A stretch of DNA of 64,000 nucleotides, taken from NCBI GenBank assembly GCA_022360315.1, contig JAKSDA010000027.1:46507-110506 (forward strand). Direction: 5' to 3'. Origin of the DNA: Pseudomonadota bacterium. Lineage in GTDB: Bacteria > Myxococcota_A > Polyangia > Haliangiales > Haliangiaceae. Numbering within the stretch: the stretch's first letter is position 1; the number at the start of each line of letters is the position of its first letter. Position numbers and translations under genes: made by a program. The notes below the pieces were generated by a model. The model worked only from the letters and a program-made list of their open reading frames with translations. It did no database searches and was not told where the DNA came from. Shown here in pieces: positions 52,624 through 62,194 of the stretch.

Positions 52624-54360
52624 ATGTCTGGGTCCCTGGCAGTAGGAATCACCATCGAGCGGTACCGCATCGAGGAGGTCATCGGTGCTGGCAACATGGG
52701 AGAGGTGTTTCGCGGCGTCGACATCGACCTCAAGCGCAATGTGGCGCTCAAGATCCTGGCCGAAAAGCACCGCGACAACAGCGAGCTACGCCAGCGTTTT
52801 GTCAGAGAGGCCCGCGCCGTGGCGGCGATTTCACATCCCAATGTGGTCCAGGTCTTCACCACCGGGTCGTACGACGATCGGCCGTATATTGCCATGGAGT
52901 TTCTCGACGGCACCGACCTGGGCACGCTGGTCGCAGGTAGTGGCCCGTGTTCGCCGCATCTGGCAGCTCGGGCCATTCACGATGCCGCGCTCGGCCTCGA
53001 AGCCGCGGCCGGGGCCGGACTCATCCACCGCGACGTAAAACCGTCCAATTTGGTTTTGTTGCGCAGTGGCCGTGTCAAGATCACCGACTTTGGCCTGGCC
53101 AAGCCGTTGAATCCCGGTGACGAGCCCGCCCTGACCGCGCTCGGCGTCGTGGTGGGAACACCGGATTACATCGCCCCCGAGCAGGCCCGCGGCGATTCCA
53201 TCGACGCCCGGGTCGACATCTATGCTCTAGGCGGAACGCTCTACTACTTGCTGGCCGGCATGCCGCCATTTCGCACCGGACGGCCGGAGGACGACAAATA
53301 CCTCAAGGTCGTGGCCCGCCATTTGAAAAAGCCGGCCCCGGATGCGCGGACGCGCAACCCCCGCGCCGACATCGAACTGGCCCGGCTGGCCCGCCACATG
53401 ATGGCCAAAAAACCGGCCGAGCGGCCCGACTACGCCGACATCGTGAAAAAACTCGGCACCGTACTCGCGCGCCTGGAAAAGCGACGTCGGCTCGATCTCA
53501 CGCCGCGCATGGTACAGACGGGCAGCATCGGTGGTCAGGTCTCCAAAACCCCATTTGTCGGTGGCGCTCGGCCCAACGCGTTTGCCGAGGACACCTCCGG
53601 TGTCGATCTATCGGGTGCGACCATCGACCGCGATGGAATGCTGGGCGATGCCGATGAATCCGCGCCGACCAAGCTCCACCTTCGCTCGCGCGCGGTGGAT
53701 GCGCCGGACCAGTCCGGCCCGGTCGGCCACGGCCAGGTCGGAGCCGAGCCGCGTGTATCGCGTCTTTTGGCCGCGATGACCATTCTCTCGGCGCTGACCT
53801 TTATCACCGGACTGGGCCTGGTTCTGTTTGGCCCGATACCCGAGCCGAACGTCCCGATACCTTCCGCACTGTCCGGCGATACTGCTGTGCCGGCCGACCC
53901 TGCTGGCCCGGACGCCGGGTCGGTAGTGCCGGCCCTGGATAAGACCCCCGAGGGCATGACTCTCATACGCCGGCCCGACGGCAAGCCGTGGTTTTATGTT
54001 GCGATCCGACCGGTCACCCGAGGCGAGTACCGGGCCATGTTTCCCCGCCAGAAAAAACCGAACAAACGGCGAAGCGACCGCGCGGTGACCAGAGTGGCCT
54101 TCACCTATGCCGAGGTCTATGCCCGGGCCCAGGGCAAGCGACTCCTGTCGGACCTGGAGTGGCAGGCGGCCAGCAAGGACAGGCGATTCATCACAGAGGG
54201 CGACTTGTGGGAATGGGTGACCGGGACCGAGGGCACCGCCGATCCGAAAGACCAGTCGAGGCCAGTGCGTTCGCGCAGGGGGGCAGCCACCCGCAATGTC
54301 CTGGGCGGCGAGGACATCACCTTCCGCCTCGCGGCCGATGTCGAACCCGCACCGCGGTGA
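52624..54360 (+). CDS. Membrane Ser/Thr protein kinase with degenerate formylglycine-enzyme-like domain
   Basis: 578 residues. The kinase domain (about 14-285) is complete: [15 protein letters not shown] (Lys43), HRDVKPSN near 135, DFGLA at 155 and [11 protein letters not shown] variable linker leads to a membrane helix at about 378-400 ([20 protein letters not shown]). The extracytoplasmic part (about 435-575) is an FGE/SUMF1-like fragment with [44 protein letters not shown] and LWEWVTG. It lacks the catalytic cysteine pair, so it is probably a binding sensor rather than an enzyme. It follows dnaB closely. Confidence 0.92.
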   Translation: MSGSLAVGITIERYRIEEVIGAGNMGEVFRGVDIDLKRNVALKILAEKHRDNSELRQRFVREARAVAAISHPNVVQVFTTGSYDDRPYIAMEFLDGTDLGTLVAGSGPCSPHLAARAIHDAALGLEAAAGAGLIHRDVKPSNLVLLRSGRVKITDFGLAKPLNPGDEPALTALGVVVGTPDYIAPEQARGDSIDARVDIYALGGTLYYLLAGMPPFRTGRPEDDKYLKVVARHLKKPAPDARTRNPRADIELARLARHMMAKKPAERPDYADIVKKLGTVLARLEKRRRLDLTPRMVQTGSIGGQVSKTPFVGGARPNAFAEDTSGVDLSGATIDRDGMLGDADESAPTKLHLRSRAVDAPDQSGPVGHGQVGAEPRVSRLLAAMTILSALTFITGLGLVLFGPIPEPNVPIPSALSGDTAVPADPAGPDAGSVVPALDKTPEGMTLIRRPDGKPWFYVAIRPVTRGEYRAMFPRQKKPNKRRSDRAVTRVAFTYAEVYARAQGKRLLSDLEWQAASKDRRFITEGDLWEWVTGTEGTADPKDQSRPVRSRRGAATRNVLGGEDITFRLAADVEPAPR

Positions 54361-54645
54361 CCCCTGCCCTGGCCCGGGCCAGGCAGACTACGGGCAGGCC
54401 GGCGTGGCCCGGGCGATGTATTCAGTGCCGCCAGTCAACGTTGCACGAACCCACGACACCCGGCCGTACACGTCTCGGCTCCTGGCAGTATCCCGACAGG
54501 CCTTGACCTCGAGCAGCAGGTCGAGCTTGTCCCTGGAACCGCCCCGCTGGGGATCAAACCGGAGAACCTACCGTGTCCCATGTTCGCAGTCTCATGGCAC
54601 CAGGACCCGCTCGCCCGGTTTATTGCCATCGATTACTATCGGGCC
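54361..54645. other. Gap with a decayed minus-strand reading frame
   Basis: No complete gene was found in 285 bp. On the minus strand a stretch from 54567 to 54388 is open and protein-like (DKLDLLLEVKACRDTA, VYGRVSWVRATLTGG), ends at a TAG and has no ATG. It may be the tail of an eroded gene. Confidence 0.35.
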
Positions 54646-55050
54646 ATGGTCGCCAAAACACCGATTATCTGCCTTCTCATCGTCACGGTTTTGCCCTACG
54701 TGTGGACGGCGTTTCAGGCCTACGGCCGCATGCGGGAATTTGGCTCGCTCGACAACCGATATCCCCGGCTGCAGCAGGCCAGGCTCACCGGCCTGGGAGC
54801 CCGCGCGCTCGGCGCTCACAACAACTCGTTCGAGGCGCTGATGGTGTTTGCTCCAGCAGTCATTCTGGCCATGTGGACCGGGGCCGATCAAACTTGGGTG
54901 GCGCGGCTGTCGGTGGTTTATGTGGTCGCACGACTGTGCCACGGCATCGCGTATCTGACCGACCAGGACAAGCTGCGCACCGCTTTCTTCGCTGTCGGTA
55001 TGCTCAGTGTGATCAGTCTGTGGACACTGATACTCCACGCCGCATTGTGA
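54646..55050 (+). CDS. MAPEG family integral membrane protein
   Basis: 134 residues from the ATG at 54646; the frame is open from 54580, but the shorter start gives the standard MAPEG length. Four membrane helices are visible, starting with IICLLIVTVLPYVWTAF. The signature RLTGLGARALGAHNNSFEAL matches the conserved ARAxxAHxNxFE loop of the family. MAPEG proteins are glutathione-dependent or eicosanoid-type enzymes in eukaryotes and of unknown substrate in bacteria. No glutathione-metabolism gene is nearby. Confidence 0.9.
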   Translation: MVAKTPIICLLIVTVLPYVWTAFQAYGRMREFGSLDNRYPRLQQARLTGLGARALGAHNNSFEALMVFAPAVILAMWTGADQTWVARLSVVYVVARLCHGIAYLTDQDKLRTAFFAVGMLSVISLWTLILHAAL

Positions 55051-55149
55051 ACCGGTCTCGGCCTCGGAGTCGCACGAAACAGGATATCGGGCGAGTCGAT
55101 CCTTCGGCGTATCCTACCAGGCCGCGAGGATGTCATGCTCAGAGGTTCC

Positions 55150-55269
55150 ATGAACCCACACCGCCTGCTCTTTTGCGCCGCGGCGCCATTCATCTCTGTC
55201 TCTGCGTGTGTCACCACGGGTCGGGCAGCTTTGAGAGCGGGCGCAACCGAATCCCCATCACAAGGATGA
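55150..55269 (+). CDS. Very small lipoprotein (39 residues)
   Basis: The ATG has AGAGG 4 nt upstream. The product is MNPHRLLFCAAAPF followed by ISVSAC, a lipobox-like site, then a 19-residue mature tail. It ends 6 bp before the aminotransferase ATG, and its last codons supply the AAGGA ribosome site for that gene, which suggests translational coupling. The frame is too short to confirm by composition. Confidence 0.5.
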   Translation: MNPHRLLFCAAAPFISVSACVTTGRAALRAGATESPSQG

Positions 55270-55275
55270 ACTGGC

Positions 55276-56397
55276 ATGAGATTTCATGAATTCTTGCTCG
55301 AAAAATTTCAGTCCGAACGAGAACAGCAGGCGGAATTCAATTATTCGGACAGCAGTGTCGAACCGGTTGTGCTGGGCGAACTGCTGGAACTGGCCGGAGT
55401 GCCGGCAGAGGAGCTCTTGCAGACGCCGCTTCACTATCCGGAAGTGAACGGCCAGCGCGACCTGCGCTGCCTTTGCGCCGGGCTTTACGACGGCGCTGGC
55501 CCGGACAATCTGCTGGTCACTGTCGGCGCGTCGGAAGCCAATGCAATCATCGTCGACACTCTGTTCGAGCCGGGTGATGCGGTCGCGGTCATGGAGCCGA
55601 CCTATTTGCAGCTGGCCGGGCTGGCCCGCAACCGCGGTCTGCGGGTCGACAGCTTTTACCTGCGCCACAATGGACGCTGGTCTCTCGATGTCGAGTCGCT
55701 CGAGGCGGCGGTCACCGCGCAGACCAAGGCCATCGCCCTGGTCAACCCGAACAATCCAACTGGCTACATTCTCGGCCCCGACGAGGGCGAGGCCATCATT
55801 CGCGCGGCCGATCGGGTCGGCGCGTGGATCATTGCAGACGAGGTGTATGCGGGAACCGAGCGATTGACCGACGAGATAACACCATCGTTCTACGGCCGCT
55901 ACGACCGTGTCCTGGCCGTGAACAGCACGAGCAAGGCGTACGGTTTGCCGGGCCTTCGCTGCGGCTGGATCGCCGGGCCAACCGACACCATTACTGCGCT
56001 GTGGCGCCGCCACGAATACGCCACGATCAGCGCATCCGTGCTGGCCAACCGGCTGGCCACGCTGGCCCTCTCGTCTCCGGTCAGAGCCAAATTGCTGGCC
56101 CGGTCGAAGTCGCTGATCCGACGCGGATTCAAGACCCTCGAGACCATCCTGGCCGAGCACGAAGGGGTGTTTTCCGTCATCCCGCCCATGGGCTCGGCGG
56201 TTGCCTTTGTGCGCTACGACCTGGCCGTGAACTCGGTGCAATTCGCCCAGGGGTTGTTCGAGCAAAAAAGCGTCCTGGTGGTTCCCGGGGACTGTTTTGG
56301 ACTGGATCGGCACATCCGGGTGGCGTCGGGATTGTCGCCTGACTATGCAAAACCCGGCCTGCAACGCCTCAGCGACTACGCCGGCCAGCTGAGATAA
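55276..56397 (+). CDS. PLP-dependent aminotransferase, class I/II fold
   Basis: 373 residues. Fold-type I motifs are VTVGASEANAIIVDTLFEPG, NPNNPTGY, IIADEVYAG and NSTSKAYGLPGLRCGW with the PLP Lys220. A final RVASGLSPDY supplies the substrate-carboxylate Arg. The N-terminus (FNYSDSSVEPVVLGEL) and moderate size resemble the branch that includes capreomycidine-synthase-like enzymes, but the exact reaction cannot be assigned. It could work on an unusual amino acid. The NRPS locus is 40 kb away, so no link is claimed. A small lipoprotein gene precedes it. Confidence 0.9.
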   Translation: MRFHEFLLEKFQSEREQQAEFNYSDSSVEPVVLGELLELAGVPAEELLQTPLHYPEVNGQRDLRCLCAGLYDGAGPDNLLVTVGASEANAIIVDTLFEPGDAVAVMEPTYLQLAGLARNRGLRVDSFYLRHNGRWSLDVESLEAAVTAQTKAIALVNPNNPTGYILGPDEGEAIIRAADRVGAWIIADEVYAGTERLTDEITPSFYGRYDRVLAVNSTSKAYGLPGLRCGWIAGPTDTITALWRRHEYATISASVLANRLATLALSSPVRAKLLARSKSLIRRGFKTLETILAEHEGVFSVIPPMGSAVAFVRYDLAVNSVQFAQGLFEQKSVLVVPGDCFGLDRHIRVASGLSPDYAKPGLQRLSDYAGQLR

Positions 56398-56475
56398 GTC
56401 AGACGAGGTTTTCCTGGTGGACGTTTCTGGCCAGCTACACTGGCTTTGCGGCGCGGTGACGGTCACAATTGCTCG

Positions 56476-56862
56476 ATGCGTGCGGCCAAGCAGGTGATCG
56501 TGATGCGCAAAGACCTCAACATGCGTCGCGGCAAGATGATCGCCCAAGGCGCGCATGCGTCGCTCAAAGTCCTGCTCGACCGCCAGCGCGAGGCCACCGA
56601 GACATCGATTTCGATCGACCTCAACCCGGCCATGGCAGCCTGGCTCGGCGGTCCATTCACAAAGGTCTGCGTCTACGTGCGCTCGGAGCAGGAGCTCGAC
56701 GATATCTACACCAGAGCCGGCGAGGCCGGGCTGGTGCGCGCGATGATCGTCGACTCAGGGCGGACCGAGTTCGGCGGTGTGCCGACCAAGACCTGCTGCG
56801 CCATCGGGCCCGGCTGGGTCGAAGAGGTCGACGCGATCACCGGTGAGCTCCCGCTTCTGTAG
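56476..56862 (+). CDS. pth2: Peptidyl-tRNA hydrolase, Pth2 type
   Basis: 128 residues from the ATG at 56476 (MRAAKQVIVMRKDLNMRRGK); a start at 56446 adds ten unconserved residues. Pth2 motifs are KQVIVMRKDLNMRRGKMIAQ, GAHAS, DIYTRAGEAGL and DSGRTEFGG with PTKTCCAIGP. The enzyme releases amino acids from stalled peptidyl-tRNAs. Pth2 is the archaeal and eukaryotic form, present in some bacteria alongside the bacterial Pth. The gene stands alone. Confidence 0.93.
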   Translation: MRAAKQVIVMRKDLNMRRGKMIAQGAHASLKVLLDRQREATETSISIDLNPAMAAWLGGPFTKVCVYVRSEQELDDIYTRAGEAGLVRAMIVDSGRTEFGGVPTKTCCAIGPGWVEEVDAITGELPLL

Positions 56863-57176
56863 CCCCACCGTGGACAACGCCAATGGGGTATGTGCCCGTG
56901 GCCAGTGCATGAGCACTCTGCCCGCCTTGCCGAGAGTCTGCAAGGATCGCAGTCGTGCGAGCCACCACGCGCGTCGCTGTGGTTGCGGCCTTGCACGAGG
57001 TGCGCTTCCCATTCAGGGCGGACGAGCGCGCGATCTACACTGGTTTTGCTCTCGAGTAGTTATTCGGCACATCGGTCGAGGACCGGGACGATGCCTACTT
57101 TGCGGCCGGGTTGGCTACGACTTGCTGTCGGAGGGCATGCCGCGTCCGGGCAGACAACGCGGCTATTATTGACGCT
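56863..57176. other. Gap without a supported gene
   Basis: This 314-bp stretch between the pth2 gene and the end of the opposing large lipoprotein gene contains only short frames. A 34-codon GTG frame at about 56955-57059 (VAVVAALHEVRFPFRADER) looks protein-like but stops early. I see no terminator or RNA. Confidence 0.4.
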
Positions 57177-60100
57177 TCAGTTGCCGACAAGCTGGTTCAG
57201 ATCATAGACGTACACAGCACCATCGGTGTCGGGATACAAGTTCGCCCGCTGTACCGACAGGACGACTCGCGAGTCGTTTATGGCGGCGTCCTGGCCGAAG
57301 TTTCCCCCGCCGATGCTCGCCGGATCGCCGCCATCGAATTTGGATACCATGGCCCAGGTGGTTCCAGATCGCTCGAACACATAGAATGCGCCCGCCCCAG
57401 TGCCGACACTGTGCTCGAACGGAGCGACGACCACAGCCCTGGTTCCCTTGAGGGCGACACTCCAGCCAAAAGCATCTCCGAGGGTGCCGTCGGGCGCGAC
57501 GAGCTTGGCCTCCTCGGTAAAGCTGGTGCCGTCATGGTAAAAGACATAGGCGGCTCCGGTCTGCTGTCCGAACTGACTGCCCTTGCCACTGGCACCGATG
57601 AGGCAGCGATCACCATCGCAGGAGATGTCGTGACCGAAGCGGTCGTGGATATACGCGTCGGCGGGCTCCAGCGTGGCCGAATGGGTCCACACGCTGCCCG
57701 ATCGGTTAAACACATAGGCAGCGCCGTTACCCTCTGGACTGCGTGAAGTGTACGCGCCCACCACAATGACGTTGCTGTTGAGAAAGTCGAGTCTACGACC
57801 AAAGGCGCTCCTCACAGCCTCGACAGGATCGCGCGGGTCCTCGAGGACGGCGTACGGAAATTCCGACCAGGCGCCGCCCGTATCTCTCTGATAGAGAAGC
57901 ACGACGCCATTTCTCTCGCCGTTTTCGGCACAGGTAAGGGCCACTTGATCGCCGAATATCGCGGCTGCGCGACCGCACTGCTTGGCCACACCACCGCCGG
58001 ATAACGTCCGATCGGCCGAGGTCGAGCGCAGCGTGGTGACCGGGTTCCAGGTGCTGGCCGGGGCGTCCCATTCGAATACAAAGCCGACTCCATTGCCCTT
58101 ACCGACCTCATCGCTGTATCGGGCTCCAACCACCAATGTATCGCCCTCGGCGGCCACCGAAGAGCCGAAGTGATCGCCCTGATGGGGAGTGGGAGGCCAC
58201 AACTCGGTGAACTCGTCTTGAACCCAACCGCCCGGGGTATCCTCGTAGACGCGAACCGCGCCGACTCTTTTGATAGCTCCCTGGTGGGCCTTTTGCGCCC
58301 CGACGAACAGGCGATTGCCGGAAACTACCAGATGGCCGCCAAAGCTGTCTTTTTCGTCGGTGTCTCGGTGCAGGCGCGAGAGATAGGGAGTCTGCGGTGG
58401 CATCGCCCGCCTTGACAGAGAGGGTCCGGTATGCGCGCCTCCGTCTTTGGCCCCCTGGGCGATCGGGTCTGCGGTGGTCGACGGCGTGATGACGAACTTG
58501 TCGAGGACCACGCCATCTTCGCGCATCCACACATTCATGGTGTGAATACCGGTTGTGGGGACATCGATTGTATAGGCCGCGAGCAGGCCATTGGCCCACC
58601 GCCAGGGCGACCCCTCCTGGTTAAACGCGATGTTCTGGGTGTGAACCACGCCGTCCAGGCCGATGTGAAATGAATCATCCAACCCCTCACCCTGACCGCG
58701 GACATAGACGTAGTGAGTGCCGGTGTGAGTGAAGTACAGCCGGTAGTCCAGACGCGGGCTGGCTTGTGCGATGTCGGCGTCGATCGTGGCGCCGGAATTC
58801 GGCAGCGCCTGAACGCAACCATAGCGGGTATCGTTGGCAAAGCTCACCGAGTTCCACGAATGAGCCCCCGCTGCCGCTGCGTGATCAAAGTGTTCGGCCT
58901 CGAATACCAATACGTGGTGCTCCGCAGCCCCGCGCTGTAAGAGAGGTATCTCGTCTATCAAGCGTGCCTTGCCGGCCTCGTTTTCGGCCCATACCTGTTT
59001 TCTCGGCACATTGTGAAGTCCGATGGCGTCGAGGTAAAGCCCGTCGTCCCCCATCCACAGATTGACCGTATGAACTCCGGCAGTGGGGATGGTCAGTGCT
59101 GCATCGGTACCCGTGGTGGTCAGCTCACGGGTCTTGTGACCAGTGCCAGGCAGTTCGGCGAAATCGATAGTACCGACCGGCGTGCCATTGATGCCAAAGT
59201 GCACGATGGTGTTCCCTGCGGCATCGTTGTCGCCTTGTTTGCGAGCGCGCACCGCCAGGTACACGGTACCCGCATTCGGGAAATGAACCCGATAATCAAG
59301 TCGCGGCGCCTGATCGATCTGGGACAGGCTCAAACTGGTACCAATGTTGGGAGTGGCGCGCAGAGACACGGTTTGATCGGAGTCGTGTTTCGTGAAATCC
59401 CAGGAATGGGTGGTCGACGCCTTGTGGAAGGTAAATGATTCGGCCTGGATGAACACTCGGGTAATCTCGAACCGATGGGGCTGGGGATGGCGCACATCAG
59501 TGATGTCATCGGCCCTGAGATAGGTCGTGACCGCAAGGTCACCCGAGCTACTGCACGGCGTTTGCACAGCCTCGTCGGTAGTGCAATTGGACCAGTAGCG
59601 GTTGTCGCCGTCCACGACCAGTTCGCAGTACTGTTCGCAGGGCCCAACCACGTGAAAGCCGCAGTTGTCTGTGTTCGAGGAGCACATCCGACCGTTGCTG
59701 GACCGAAATGCATAGGCCGTGCAAGCATAGAGGGCATTGCACTCGCCCGTGTTCCATAGATCGCCCCAGTACGCGCCTTCCATGGCGGCAAATTCGCTGG
59801 TTTCTTGCCCTGACACAGCGTAGCCCGACGCCGTGCCGCGCATCGAGATCTGCACGGCAGTGCCCAGGGCATTGGTTCGCGCCATCAGGCACCCGGTCAG
59901 CGCGCGCTGGCCATCGGCACTCAGCTGGCCGCTTTTCCATTCCGGCGCCGCACCGATGTGGCCTGGCAAGGTCTGGTCGACACCCAGTTCATCGGTATAG
60001 GTGATGCTGTCGCCGGACGGGAGGGCGCACGACACCAGGTATGCCAGCAAGGTCTTGAACGCAGCCAGCTGGACCGGCGAATGGTTCACCGAGTGTCCAG

Positions 60101-60734
60101 ACATGGTTCCGCGGTCGAGCACGCATTGTGCCATCAGCTCCGAGCGGCTCCAGTCGGGCAGCTGATCTTGCCAGGCGGGATCGATGCCCTCGACGCCACA
60201 ATAGTTCAGCGACGACCCGTCGAGATCGGTCACGGTGAGACACTGGGCGCAGGACAGGGCGCATTCGGCCAGGGTTTGCAGAAACGGCTTGACCGCACCG
60301 GCTCCGCTGAGCCCGATACCGTCGAAGTTGATCCTGGCAAGATCGATACCGGCCAGATTACGACCGTTGAGATCGATACCGTTTATACGGAGGGAGTCAA
60401 AATCGACGCCGTTGAAAGCGATGCCATCGAGGTAAAGGCCATTGAGGCCGATACCGTTTAGGTTGATGCCGTTTAACCCGATGCCGTTTAGCCCGATACC
60501 GTTTAGCCCGATACCGTTTAGGTTGATGCCGTTTAACCCGATGCCGTTTATTCGTATGCCATTGAGACCAGTGCCATTGAGACCAATGCCATTGAACTCG
60601 ATGCCATTGTCGAACTCGACTGCGGATTGCAGATCCGACAGGTTGGGGTCCCGTGTCTGATCGGGCCCGTGTGACCGACATGCAACGAGCAGTACGATCG
60701 CAATCAGCAGAACACTTGATGGGGGTCGTCTCAT
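57177..60734 (-). CDS. Large lipoprotein with LNG repeats, two carbohydrate-binding-like domains and FG-GAP-type propeller
   Basis: 1185 residues. The N-terminal lipobox is LLVAC. Residues about 43-135 are a run of five-residue repeats of the NGIGL/NGINL type, which should form a regular solenoid like pentapeptide repeats. A Cys-rich domain follows (ECALSCAQCL, YCELVVDGDNRYW). Two beta-sandwich domains (about 420-565 and 590-730; for example LVFEAEHFDHAAAAGAHSW and FHIGLDGVVHTQNIAF) resemble CBM6/35-type modules. The C-terminal 390 residues have seven FG-GAP/integrin-like blades (HLVVSGNRLFVGAQK, NVIVVGAYTS, FGWSVALKGTRAVVVAP). It is probably a surface lipoprotein for adhesion or sugar binding. 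Enzyme activity is not seen. Confidence 0.87.
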   Translation of the reverse strand: MRRPPSSVLLIAIVLLVACRSHGPDQTRDPNLSDLQSAVEFDNGIEFNGIGLNGTGLNGIRINGIGLNGINLNGIGLNGIGLNGIGLNGINLNGIGLNGLYLDGIAFNGVDFDSLRINGIDLNGRNLAGIDLARINFDGIGLSGAGAVKPFLQTLAECALSCAQCLTVTDLDGSSLNYCGVEGIDPAWQDQLPDWSRSELMAQCVLDRGTMSGHSVNHSPVQLAAFKTLLAYLVSCALPSGDSITYTDELGVDQTLPGHIGAAPEWKSGQLSADGQRALTGCLMARTNALGTAVQISMRGTASGYAVSGQETSEFAAMEGAYWGDLWNTGECNALYACTAYAFRSSNGRMCSSNTDNCGFHVVGPCEQYCELVVDGDNRYWSNCTTDEAVQTPCSSSGDLAVTTYLRADDITDVRHPQPHRFEITRVFIQAESFTFHKASTTHSWDFTKHDSDQTVSLRATPNIGTSLSLSQIDQAPRLDYRVHFPNAGTVYLAVRARKQGDNDAAGNTIVHFGINGTPVGTIDFAELPGTGHKTRELTTTGTDAALTIPTAGVHTVNLWMGDDGLYLDAIGLHNVPRKQVWAENEAGKARLIDEIPLLQRGAAEHHVLVFEAEHFDHAAAAGAHSWNSVSFANDTRYGCVQALPNSGATIDADIAQASPRLDYRLYFTHTGTHYVYVRGQGEGLDDSFHIGLDGVVHTQNIAFNQEGSPWRWANGLLAAYTIDVPTTGIHTMNVWMREDGVVLDKFVITPSTTADPIAQGAKDGGAHTGPSLSRRAMPPQTPYLSRLHRDTDEKDSFGGHLVVSGNRLFVGAQKAHQGAIKRVGAVRVYEDTPGGWVQDEFTELWPPTPHQGDHFGSSVAAEGDTLVVGARYSDEVGKGNGVGFVFEWDAPASTWNPVTTLRSTSADRTLSGGGVAKQCGRAAAIFGDQVALTCAENGERNGVVLLYQRDTGGAWSEFPYAVLEDPRDPVEAVRSAFGRRLDFLNSNVIVVGAYTSRSPEGNGAAYVFNRSGSVWTHSATLEPADAYIHDRFGHDISCDGDRCLIGASGKGSQFGQQTGAAYVFYHDGTSFTEEAKLVAPDGTLGDAFGWSVALKGTRAVVVAPFEHSVGTGAGAFYVFERSGTTWAMVSKFDGGDPASIGGGNFGQDAAINDSRVVLSVQRANLYPDTDGAVYVYDLNQLVGN
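60420..60605 (-). repeat. DNA tandem repeats encoding the NGIGL solenoid
   Basis: A 15-bp period with units such as ATGCCGTTTAACCCG and ATACCGTTTAGCCCG (plus-strand reading) repeats more than ten times. The near-identity of the units at DNA level suggests recent expansion and possible length variation. It lies within the large lipoprotein gene. Confidence 0.9.
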
Positions 60735-60793
60735 TTTGGCCGTTTGGATAGGACAGAAACCGGAATATTGTTGTGGAGCATTCGTGACTTTTT

Positions 60794-60805
60794 TGAAAAT
60801 TCAAC
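60794..60805. promoter_or_regulatory. Inverted repeat upstream of the large lipoprotein gene
   Basis: TTGAA-aa-TTCAA lies about 60 bp before the start codon at 60734 (minus strand) in an AT-rich patch. It could be part of the promoter or an operator. There is no further support. Confidence 0.25.
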
Positions 60806-61560
60806 CATCGCCTGGTAGCTGCCTCGTTCGGCGACGTCGTGGTCTTCTAGCTCTGCTGCATGCGACTCGGCAGTCAGATGCAAACACGTGACATGAGCGG
60901 CACAAGACGTGAACGTGGCCGAAAGTCCAGGAACACAGCTCGAAGCGAGCGGCGCAACCGTCAAATGGCTGGGTAAAATTATACCACGCCCTGATCCAGT
61001 TGTGCACAATAAGAGTCTCGAATCATCGGTGGCCGGGCAGCCAGAGTACGAGCGAATAGCAGGGCAGAGAGGCAACTCTGCGGCGCGATCTCATGATGAT
61101 GCGTCCATCATTGAGAATACGCCGCATGCCATTGCCAACATGGTACGCAGTGCGTGCAAACCAGAAGCACCAGCTTTGAAGTTGCGATCTCGACTACAGT
61201 ATGATACGGGAATTGGGACACGGTACAAAGGGCGAGGGAGCTGGGAAGGGCGGTACTGCGATGTAGCCGTCTTTATCAACGGGCATCACAGAGCGGCTCT
61301 CATTTCGAGTACTACGCACTTCATCGGCCCGTTACCGGTGAAGCTTTACACCAAACATTCCGGATGCGAGTTCGCCGCCAGTAGAACGTATTGTGCCGTA
61401 ATCGATCGCTCTGACCCGGAGTCGCCCAGGCAGTGCGCTATTGCCAAGGCGATCTAGCCAAAAATCTGTCCGAAGTGGAATTGCTCGGCCATGTATGGTC
61501 GGCACCCCGCAGCGACAGATACCCCTTTTCGACAAGCGAGAGACTCTGTGGGCTTGCCGA
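60806..61560. other. Gene-poor region
   Basis: This region of about 750 bp has no frame with a recognisable protein. The longest plus frame (60909-61457, 182 codons) lacks a ribosome site, hydrophobic core pattern or family signature. The region ends where the LysR remnant begins and may be an eroded segment. Confidence 0.5.
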
Positions 61561-61740
61561 ATGGAACTGGATCAGCTTCGCGCCCTGGTGGCTGTAGTCG
61601 AGCACTGCTCGTCTGTCAATGCGAGCACGGCAGTGCAGACCTCTCGGTCCAGACTGGACGCCGTGGAGCAGGAGCTGGGGGCGGTTTTGCTGGTCAGAAG
61701 GCGTCGCGGGGATACGCCGACAAAGCGCGTATCCCGAGCT
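61561..61740 (+). pseudogene. LysR-type regulator, N-terminal HTH remnant
   Basis: From the ATG at 61561 the frame reads MELDQLRALVAVVEHCSS, SRSRLDAVEQELGAVLLVRR, which are the first helices and the wing region of a LysR winged-helix domain. After about 55 residues the similarity ends and the reading becomes unlike any protein. The effector-binding domain is missing. Cys replaces the usual Gly after EH, another sign of decay. Confidence 0.65.
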
Positions 61741-61759
61741 GCAAGCGCTGGAGTCGGTT

Positions 61760-62194
61760 ACCGCGTGACACTCTTGGTTGTATCTATGCCACGGCCCTGC
61801 TCCGCATGAGCTTTGACCCCACGGTACCCGACAAAAACCCACACTCCCTGGGCGAGCGCTTCGGCAATTTTCGCAACCACCTCGCAGTAACCCACGATGT
61901 GTGGCACACGCTCACCGGGATCGGAACCGCCACGATGGGTGAGTTCGAACTGCAAGCATTTCTATTTGCCCAGGTCGGACGACCGATCCATCTATTCAGC
62001 GTTGGCCTCGGCTCTTGGCCCCAGTGATGAACAGCATGGAACACATGGAAGCAGCCATGGTCCGCTGCGTGCGCGGTGGGCTGCTCGGGCAGCGCGCGCA
62101 ATCTAGTCGGGGTCGACTGGTCCCTGTGGTGGGACAAAAGCTCGCTGAGGTGCGCCGCGAGTTCGATATCAACATCGCAGCCGAAACCATCTGA
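61760..62194 (+). pseudogene. Coq4-family (ubiquinone synthesis) remnant
   Basis: One frame reads FRNHLAVTHDVWHTLTGIG, MGEFELQAFLFAQVG, the HDxxH-containing core motif of Coq4 proteins. It stops at 62027. Other frames carry on the family match: MEAAMVRCVRGGLLGQRA, then ARNLVGVDWSLWWDKSS, then AEVRREFDIN to a TGA at 62194. At least two frameshifts are needed to join them, so the gene is broken. It directly follows the LysR fragment. Confidence 0.7.

Noticed and set aside
60420..60605. 15-bp repeats considered as a CRISPR or phage-like element
   Set aside because: They encode the in-frame NGIGL solenoid without spacers.
60909..61457. 182-codon plus frame in the gene-poor region
   Set aside because: No ribosome site, no family motif and no hydrophobic pattern; composition like random sequence.
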